A stretch of 64,000 nt of DNA from Otatea glauca. Taxonomy: Eukaryota > Streptophyta > Magnoliopsida > Poales > Poaceae. A program made the position numbers and the translations under genes. Location of the stretch: positions 52,391,435-52,455,434 of the forward strand of contig CM070711.1 of the NCBI GenBank assembly GCA_036346275.1, read 5' to 3'. The first letter of the stretch is position 1. Each line of letters opens with the position of its first letter. Below the pieces are notes generated by a model that searched no databases, was not told the DNA's origin, and was given only the letters and a program-made list of their open reading frames with translations. Positions 57,450 to 64,000 of the stretch are shown one piece after another.

Positions 57450-58535
57450 TGGTTTGAGTGATCGTGGTCTTGTCCAGAGTGGTCATGACTTTATCCAGAG
57501 TAGTCATGATGTTGTTGTGAGTGGACGTGACTTCACCATTAAATAGTTATGATGCTACTAGAGATGTCGTGTCGTAGCCTTTGTGACCTCTAGGGTGGTC
57601 GTTTCCTAAGTGGTCGTGGTCTTTGTGACCTATAGGGTAGTCATTCCTAAAGTCACCGTGGCCTTTGTGACCTCTAGAGTGGTTGTAGGTTTTGTGATCT
57701 CTAGAGTGATCGTTTTCTAGAGTGATCGTGGCCTTTGTGACCTCTAGAGTGGTCGTCCCCTAGAGAGGTCTTTCCTTAGATTGGTTGTGACCTCGAAGAG
57801 AGTAGTCGTGACCTCTTGGGACCTTTTAGATAGTGGTCGTGACCTTTATAGTTGTGATTGTGACCTTTGATAGAGTGGTTTATATCGTTGTGGGAGTGGT
57901 CTATATATCTAAGGACCACTTTGGAAGTAGTCATGATTTCTGATGGAGTGGCCTAGATCGTTGTTGGAGTGGTCTAGACCTCTAAGTACCACTGTAAAGT
58001 GATCTTGACCTCCGATGGGGTGGTCTAGATCTCTGTGGGAGTAATCTAGACCTTAAGGATTACTTGGGAAATGGTCGTGACCTCCGATGGAGTGGTCTAG
58101 ACCACTGTGAAAGTGATTTTTATCACTAAGTATCATTTGGGAAGTGGTCGTGACCTCTATAAAAGTAGTCTGGAGTGGTCTTGACCACTAAAAAAGCGAC
58201 CGTGGCCTCTAAAGGAGTGGTCATGACCTTTGTAAGAGTAGTCACATCTAAGAGTGACTTTGAGTGGTCTTTAGCTTTATGAGATCACAGACAAGAGTGG
58301 TCTTTAGCTTTAAGTGGACACTGCCAAGAGTGGTTTTTGGCTTTGAGTGGTCACTACCAACAATGGTCATTGGCTTTGGGGGATCACAGCAAAGAGCGGT
58401 CATGGACAATAGTGGTCACAGACCAAAGTGATCATGGACTAGTGTGGTCACAGCCAAGAGTGGTCTTTGAAGGGTCACAGCCTAGGGAGGTGATGACTTG
58501 AAGAGTGGTCGTGGATCAAGGTGGTCATGTTCTAA
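57450..58535. repeat. GTGGTC/TGACC degenerate minisatellite (copy B)
   Basis: About 1.1 kb of imperfect units built on AGTGGTCGTGACCTCT, recurring every about 20-35 bp, with inverted forms giving local palindromes such as GTGGTCTAGACCAC. No long open frame. Located 1.25-2.3 kb upstream of the intact P450 start. Contains many TTGACC/GGTCA-like sites, a sequence that WRKY factors can bind in general, but that is inference. Confidence 0.87.
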
Positions 58536-59783
58536 TTAATTCCATGTGGGATCTTTTGATATTTGATTGATAATTGATCCTTTGTCTGGTTTCTATGCAT
58601 TTTATCTGAAACAATGCTATGTGATGGTTTGCTTATCTGTGTTGGTTGCAGGACTCCGGAGCTAGGTCATGGTGAGACGAAGGCAAGATCGACACTATGC
58701 TAGGAGAGCTGAGATCCAGAACGATCAAGGGACATCGGAAGATGACTGAGGCCGAGAAGTGGTTGTAAGTTGGAAAGACAAGAAGCATTGGTGATGGACA
58801 TGGCAGACAATGGAAAGGTAGACCGAGACTAGGCTCTAGGAGGAGTTGAGGTCCAGAACGGTCAAGAAAGCTGAAGTCGTCATGATGAAGCGGACAACGA
58901 CACATGGCGTGCCAAGTGATTTGGGCCCGTTTGCAAATTAGGACAGTTTGGAGGAGTCTGGACGTGTGAGAGGCTTCGCGGAATGTTATTGGGGCCACAT
59001 GGAAGGTGACGAAGCATGGAATATGCTTCAAGTGGTTGGATGAGACACTAACTTGAGGATCGTTGGATCAAGTGTTTGCGAGTAGAGTAAAAGCTAAGTT
59101 AGTGTTAAAGGGTATGGTCAAAACTGGTGATCATGTTGGGTTTTAAGTCGGCCTATGTGTGAATGAGTGAGTTAATCTCACCCCTACATTAAATTCCTTA
59201 TGTAAGTGAGTGAGTTAATCTCAGCTCTACAATAAGACTTGTGTGTGATTGTAATTGGACTTAAATTGTGGCATTATGTTATGTGGTTGTGTGTGATTGT
59301 AAAATTACGAGACATGTATGTAATTGTACAATGTATATGATATACTACCCATGGGTACCTATGAGTATCAGGTATCTATCGGGTTCGGGCGTGGGCACTG
59401 ATCTGCACCCGTGAAACTTAGTGTGTTCGGTTGGGTGGCACGTGTTCAGGTTCAAATGATGGGTTTAAGGCAGTCATACGATTGTCTTCCCTAGTGGGAA
59501 TACCCTTGTAGTGACAATTGGGCGGATGCAAGCCACACTTGGTCGATGCCAATGCAAGCAGCAAATCTAGGTTTTGCTTGTCCTTTGTGTGGCACTTCTT
59601 TTTCCACAAGCCCCATCCTTGGCCGCCAAGAAATCTGGAGAAAACAAGAAAGAAATAAAGAAAAACATGTGACGCCAAAGAAATCCCATCCGGCGCCAAG
59701 AAAACATGGTAGTAAAATGATCTACCGTGGACTACTTGTACCGCTCACTACACACTGCCTCAGAAGAGCACAAAGCAACAACA
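58536..59783. other. Upstream region of the intact P450
   Basis: No gene. Short direct repeats GAGTGAGTTAATCTCA (near 59164 and 59206) and TGTGTGTGATTGTAA. G-box CACGTG at 59439-59444, about 340 bp before the start codon. No convincing TATA box. Confidence 0.5.
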
Positions 59784-62205
59784 ATGAAGAAACCAATGGA
59801 GGCCGTGGCAGCAACGTCGACACTGGAACCTGAGGCTTCTCCAACACCGTGGAGCTTGCTCTACGGTCTTGCTGCCCTGCTCGTCGCGTGGGCGGCTTCC
59901 CGGGCCGCGGAGAGATGCTGGCTGAGGCCTCGGCGGCTTGGCCGGGCGCTCCGAGCGCAGGGGCTCCGCGGTACGGCGTACCGCTTCCCGGCCGGGGACC
60001 TCACGGAGAACGGCCGGCTCAACGCGGAGGCGCGGTCCAGGCCCATGCCTCTGTGCCACGACATTGTTCCCCGCGTGGTGCCACTCCTCCAAAACGTCGT
60101 CAAGGAGCACGGTAAACGAATTATATTGTTGCAGAGGGATCTTCTTGCTCTGTCACGTCCATCCATAACACTTTAATTGACTTAGCTCTAGCTGTAGCTT
60201 GTATATGCTGGTGGTGTTTTACCGGTTTTGGACGAATCAGGGCTGGATTTCTCAGATTTTCCGTCAATTATATGTTTGCTTCCGACGTGAACATTTGAGA
60301 TTGACGCGTTTGACAATTGTGTTGTGTGAATTAGTGGATGTCACAATGGACGAACGTGACCGTTATTAGTGATATGATGATGACTTTATCCAGCTCCTAA
60401 ATTCCTAATTTCAAAACATCCGAAAAAAATCTAAAAAGAAGAAGAAGCAGGAACAAGTTCAGAGAGTACCGGTCAGATCTACATTGAGAAGATCACCACT
60501 CCGCCCCGGTCGCGCAAATAATTTTCTCTACGGCTGCACTACAAATTTTCCGATTAGACATAAGTTTTCATAATAAAAAAAAACCACATTTTCCATCTCT
60601 CTGACACCACAGAATATTGAACCGCATGTAGGTAACATTTGCATCACCTGGTTCGGCCCAGTTCCCAGGGTGGTCGTGGCAGAGCCAGAGCTAGTGAGAG
60701 ACATCCTATCCAACAAGTTCGGCCACTTCGAGAAATTCACGAACAAACGTCTCGGAAAGTTGCTGGCCCTTGGGCTTGCGAGCTACGACGGCGAGAAATG
60801 GGCGAAGCACAGGAGGATCCTGAACCCTGCTTTCCATCTCGAAAAGCTCAAGGTATTCTTACTAGCTTCGAAGTGATTAATTAAGCGAGCAAAGGTACAT
60901 ATAGGTGTATGTGTGCTAGCTAACTGAAGTTATTTTCAGCTCATGTTGCCGGCTTTCTCGACGTGCTGCACCGAGCTGATTGGCCGCTGGGAGAGTAAAC
61001 TAGCTGTAGCTCGCTCTGATGGACCATATGAACTAGACATCTGGCAGGAGTTTCAGAACCTCACCGGAGACGTGATTTCTCGCACGGCGTTCGGCAGCAG
61101 CTTCATGGAAGGACGAAGGATCTTCCAGCTTCAGGCAGAGCAAGCCGAGCGACGTATCAAGGCCATCCAGAATATTTACATCCCAGGCTACTTGTGAGCA
61201 CTCTTCTATGGCAACTTAATATTTGTCACGTATAGATCTAGCGATTTCAATTCTTTGAATACAATTGGTTGCGTTTTGCAGGTTCTTTCCAACTGAAAAC
61301 AACAGGAGGATGAACGAGGTCAACCGAGAGATCGAAAGGCTCCTAAGAGGAATGATCGAGAAGAGAGAGCACGCCATCGAGAACGGCGAAGTCTGTGGCA
61401 ATGATTTGCTTGGTTTGATGCTGCAGTCGAACGTGGACAGTGGAAAATCCAGCCTGACGATGAGCACGGAGGATGTGATTGAGGAGTGCAAGCTCTTCTA
61501 CTTCGCGGGAATGGACACCACGTCGGTGCTGCTTACATGGACACTCGTCGTGCTAGGCATGCACCCTGAGTGGCAGGATCGAGCGAGGGAGGAGGTCCTC
61601 AGCGTGTTCGGCAGAAACAAACCCAGTTTCGACGGCCTGAGTCGACTCAAAACGGCAAGTGTTTGCGACAATTCTAATATCTGCATTACATCAAAAGTAA
61701 TACTTTAATTGTCGCCTCAAAGACGTTGATTGCTAATTGCTAATTGCTAACTATGCCTACGCTTCAATTTTTTATCTAGGTGACAATGATACTATATGAG
61801 GTTCTGAGGCTGTATCCTCCGGCGATCACGCTAAACCGAAGAACATTCAAAGAAATGCAGATCGGAGACATCGCATACCCTGCTGGGGTAATCCTTGAAC
61901 TACCCATAATCTTGATTCACCACAACCCTGATGTATGGGGGAAGGACGCGCTTGAGTTTAAGCCCGAGAGGTTCGCAGAGGGGATCTCCAAGGCGACGAA
62001 GGACCAGCCGGCATTCTTCCCGTTTGGTTGGGGGCCAAGAATTTGCATCGGCCAAAACTTCGCGTTGCTCGAAGCCAAGATGGCCCTGAGCATGATCCTT
62101 CAGCATTTCGAGTTTCAGTTGTCACCTTCGTACGTCCATGCACCGTACACCGTAATCACACTGCATCCTCAGCATGGTGCGCAAGTTATACTCAAGAGAC
62201 TCTGA
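59784..62205 (+). CDS. CYP72A-like cytochrome P450 monooxygenase, intact
   Basis: Exons 59784-60111, 60632-60852, 60940-61193, 61282-61654, 61780-62205 give 533 aa, normal for CYP72A. ER membrane anchor at residues about 23-42, then a basic/proline hinge (WLRPRRLGRALRAQGLRG). I-helix oxygen-binding AGMDTTS 343-349, K-helix E399-x-x-R402, PERF 454-457, heme loop FGWGPRICIG 474-483 with Cys481. Start chosen for context (AACAATGA) and anchor position; in-frame ATGs at 59727 and 59796 are alternatives. Intron 4 has a GC donor (ACG|GCAAGT); the others are GT-AG. The family hydroxylates hydrophobic substrates (terpenoids, gibberellins, fatty acids, herbicides) with NADPH-P450 reductase; substrate not predictable here. 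Confidence 0.93.
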
Positions 62206-62324
62206 TCATCTTATATGGCATGTTTGTTGGAGGCTATTTGTCAAGGTGTTGTAATAGTAGTTGTACACGCGCGCATTCAATGGAAATGTGCATGCCTAAG
62301 CTGCATGAGGCCTTGTGTGCCTCT

Positions 62325-62330
62325 AATAAA
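62325..62330 (+). terminator. Poly(A) signal of the intact P450
   Basis: AATAAA 120 bp after the stop codon, conserved in copy A. Confidence 0.6.
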
Positions 62331-62695
62331 TTTCATATGTGCGTAAGAGATATGTACGTGTACGCGCGTGGACGGTGTGAGTGTGATAAATGTGTTTTTT
62401 TTTCCTAGAAAAAGAGTAGTGTCTTTATTTCTGAAGGTGAAAATAAAAGACAAGCAATATGCTTGATGTAAAAAGGTCAATCAATAGGTGGTACGCACGC
62501 TGCACGCTGATTTTGCGCTCCACAACGGTGTCCTCCTGCCTCATCCACCCTCCATCTGACTTCAGATCTGTGTCTACATTTCTCCGCTTCAATACACCAC
62601 CCTCACTTTAACCAATCCTTAGACTATGCAGTACAAATACACGCTATTTCTGCTGTCCCGAGCTCCGTCGAGGCAAGCCGCCGCCGCCGCAGCCG
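62331..62695. other. 3' flank of the intact P450
   Basis: No gene or element recognised. Confidence 0.5.
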
Positions 62696-63395
62696 TGTAA
62701 CATCCCTAAATTTGAAAAAGTTTGAAAACACTTTAACAGTAATTAATTTCAAAAATATTAAAAAAGAAATTGAGAAGGCATGACCAAATTTTATGGAAAT
62801 AACCAAAAATTAAATAGCAGGGGTAAAATTTAAGTAAAATATCCTATTTTCCAAAGGCTATCAAGAACCTCCTTCAATTATCTAAACCTAAATAGGATTA
62901 AAAAAATTCTTTAGAAAGGAAGTGAAATCCTAAATATTAAAACCTCCAAATTAAATATAATTCTATCTGCATTCAACTTAAATAGAGTGAGACTTCTGGA
63001 TTTTTTTTTCTGAATTTATTAGCATTTACCAAAATTTTGAGCCTTCTCTGAATTTTCTGAAGTTTTTAAATGCCTTTCCCTTTACTCCCAAATCTTTTTG
63101 AATTTTTCCAGAGTTACCAAACAACTACAAAATATGAAAATATTTTATTTCGGTTATAAATATTTTAATTACCTATTTTTTTCTGGATTTTATAGAAGTG
63201 TTTTGCTGATTTTAAAAGTAGGAAAACCTTCTCTTGAATTATTTTATTTCAAAATCAAATAAAAATCCTAATAGTTACATGGCCGAATCTTGTCCTCGCC
63301 TGACACTATTCAGACACTGTTTCATAAATCGGCACATTTCCTGGCCTGTTGCCGACCTCCCTGAAACCACTTCCCATCTTTCCTGGCGCGCCAAC
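62696..63395 (+). mobile_element. Gypsy-type LTR fragment (copy B)
   Basis: Starts TGTAACATCCC, AT-rich for 550 bp then C-rich as in the solo LTR. It is cut off at about 63395, before the TATA-like region expected of these LTRs. Confidence 0.65.
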
Positions 63396-64000
63396 TGTCA
63401 AAGGTTAGAGATCAACAATAAAAGTTGTAATTCGGGTTACTTCGGGTGAGCATAGTCAAACACGAAATTAGGGACAGCAGATGTAGACAGGTTCGGGCCC
63501 TCTGGCGGAGTAATACCCTACTCCTGTATGGATGATATATGGAATCGATGAACAAAGTACAGAGCAATGTATCTAGCCCTAATTATAACGTGGATTGCAC
63601 CTAAGCTAAGGTTATGCTTTGGCTAGAGGATGACGAAACAGGTTTTGTTGGCTCTTGAGCTCAATGCGTAAAGAAGAACTGCTTGCTTGAAAGCTCTAAA
63701 TGTCTAATCTTCTGAGAATTGCTCTGCCTCCTTCGCTTTTCTTTTCTTCTCTCTTGAGGACCCCTACCCTCGGCCTTATATAGTCGGGGTAGCCTGGCCT
63801 CAAGTCAAGTTGTAGTCGGTTTGGAGTACCAGATCGTAGCCAATGTGGAGTCCATCGTCGCGTGATCTTCACAGCGTATCCAAACTTCTTTGAATATCAG
63901 GCATACTCAAGTCGGTTTCCTCGTAACGGGAACATGATCAAGTCCTTCCTAATACGGAGTTATCTCTTCCGTGCATATCTTATCCCTCATAATTGGGCCC
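63396..64000 (-). mobile_element. LTR-like fragment, minus orientation (copy B)
   Basis: Begins TGTCAAAGG on the plus strand, preceded by TGGCGCGCCAAC, which in either orientation resembles a primer-site-like sequence. Minus TATA box CTATATAAGG at 63774-63782. It runs off the window. Whether it is a solo LTR or part of a complete element cannot be seen. Confidence 0.5.

Larger units (their letters stand above)
46921..64000. repeat. Copy B of the direct duplication (partner 1-12038)
   Basis: Collinear with copy A from base 46921 to the window end, which corresponds to about 12010. Contains 52777-57627, which copy A lacks. Keeps the intact P450. Confidence 0.93.

Noticed and set aside
1..64000. 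tRNA, rRNA or microRNA genes
   Set aside because: No cloverleaf, rRNA core or convincing long precursor hairpin seen by eye; the TGGTATCAGAGC sites are retrotransposon primer sites, not tRNA genes.

Overview
The window looks like a grass (Poaceae) nuclear chromosome segment. The codon use is GC-rich at gene 5' ends, there are plant introns, and Copia, Gypsy, hAT and CACTA elements are densely nested. Genus cannot be read from the sequence. The only host genes I can support are three members of the cytochrome P450 CYP72 clan (CYP72A-like). One is intact (plus strand, 59784-62205, 533 aa after splicing). One is a damaged near-copy (plus, 7939-10299). One is a minus-strand pseudogene (37724-45671) split by two transposon insertions in the same exon.

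Layout. 1-12038 is copy A of a large direct duplication whose partner, copy B, is 46921-64000. Each copy holds a minus-strand Copia element whose gag is interrupted by a long Gypsy-type solo LTR, then a GTGGTC-rich minisatellite, a CYP72A gene, and LTR fragments. Copy A lacks about 4.85 kb that copy B has, replaced by 156 bp of other sequence. 12039-15278 is one end of a CACTA element carrying an Ulp1-type peptidase fragment. 15279-15378 is a 100-N gap. 15379-26274 is a minus-strand Gypsy element (Tekay/Del-like) with very long LTRs. 26317-31390 is a second, truncated element of the same kind. 31391 to about 36640 is a decayed plus-strand Tat-type Gypsy end with an antisense 'plant mobile domain' gene. 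37724-45671 is the third P450 with its hAT and Copia insertions. 46205-64000 is the complete Copia element, the nested solo LTR and the intact P450.

How it fits together. This is a CYP72A cluster reshaped by retrotransposons. Copies A and B share the same nested insertions at the same sites, so they separated after those insertions. Copy A sits on its own contig beside an N gap, so it is either a very recent tandem duplication or an unremoved alternative haplotype. A-versus-B differences are often small indels at CAG/CTG sites, which looks like sequencing artefact at methylated CHG sites; many broken frames should be read with that in mind.

The most unusual signal is inside the long Gypsy LTRs. 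Three different LTRs each carry what looks like a two-exon acidic small ORF with a GC-type donor (AAG|GCAAG), in-frame joining, a conserved stretch after the donor, and a downstream block containing two short palindromes.
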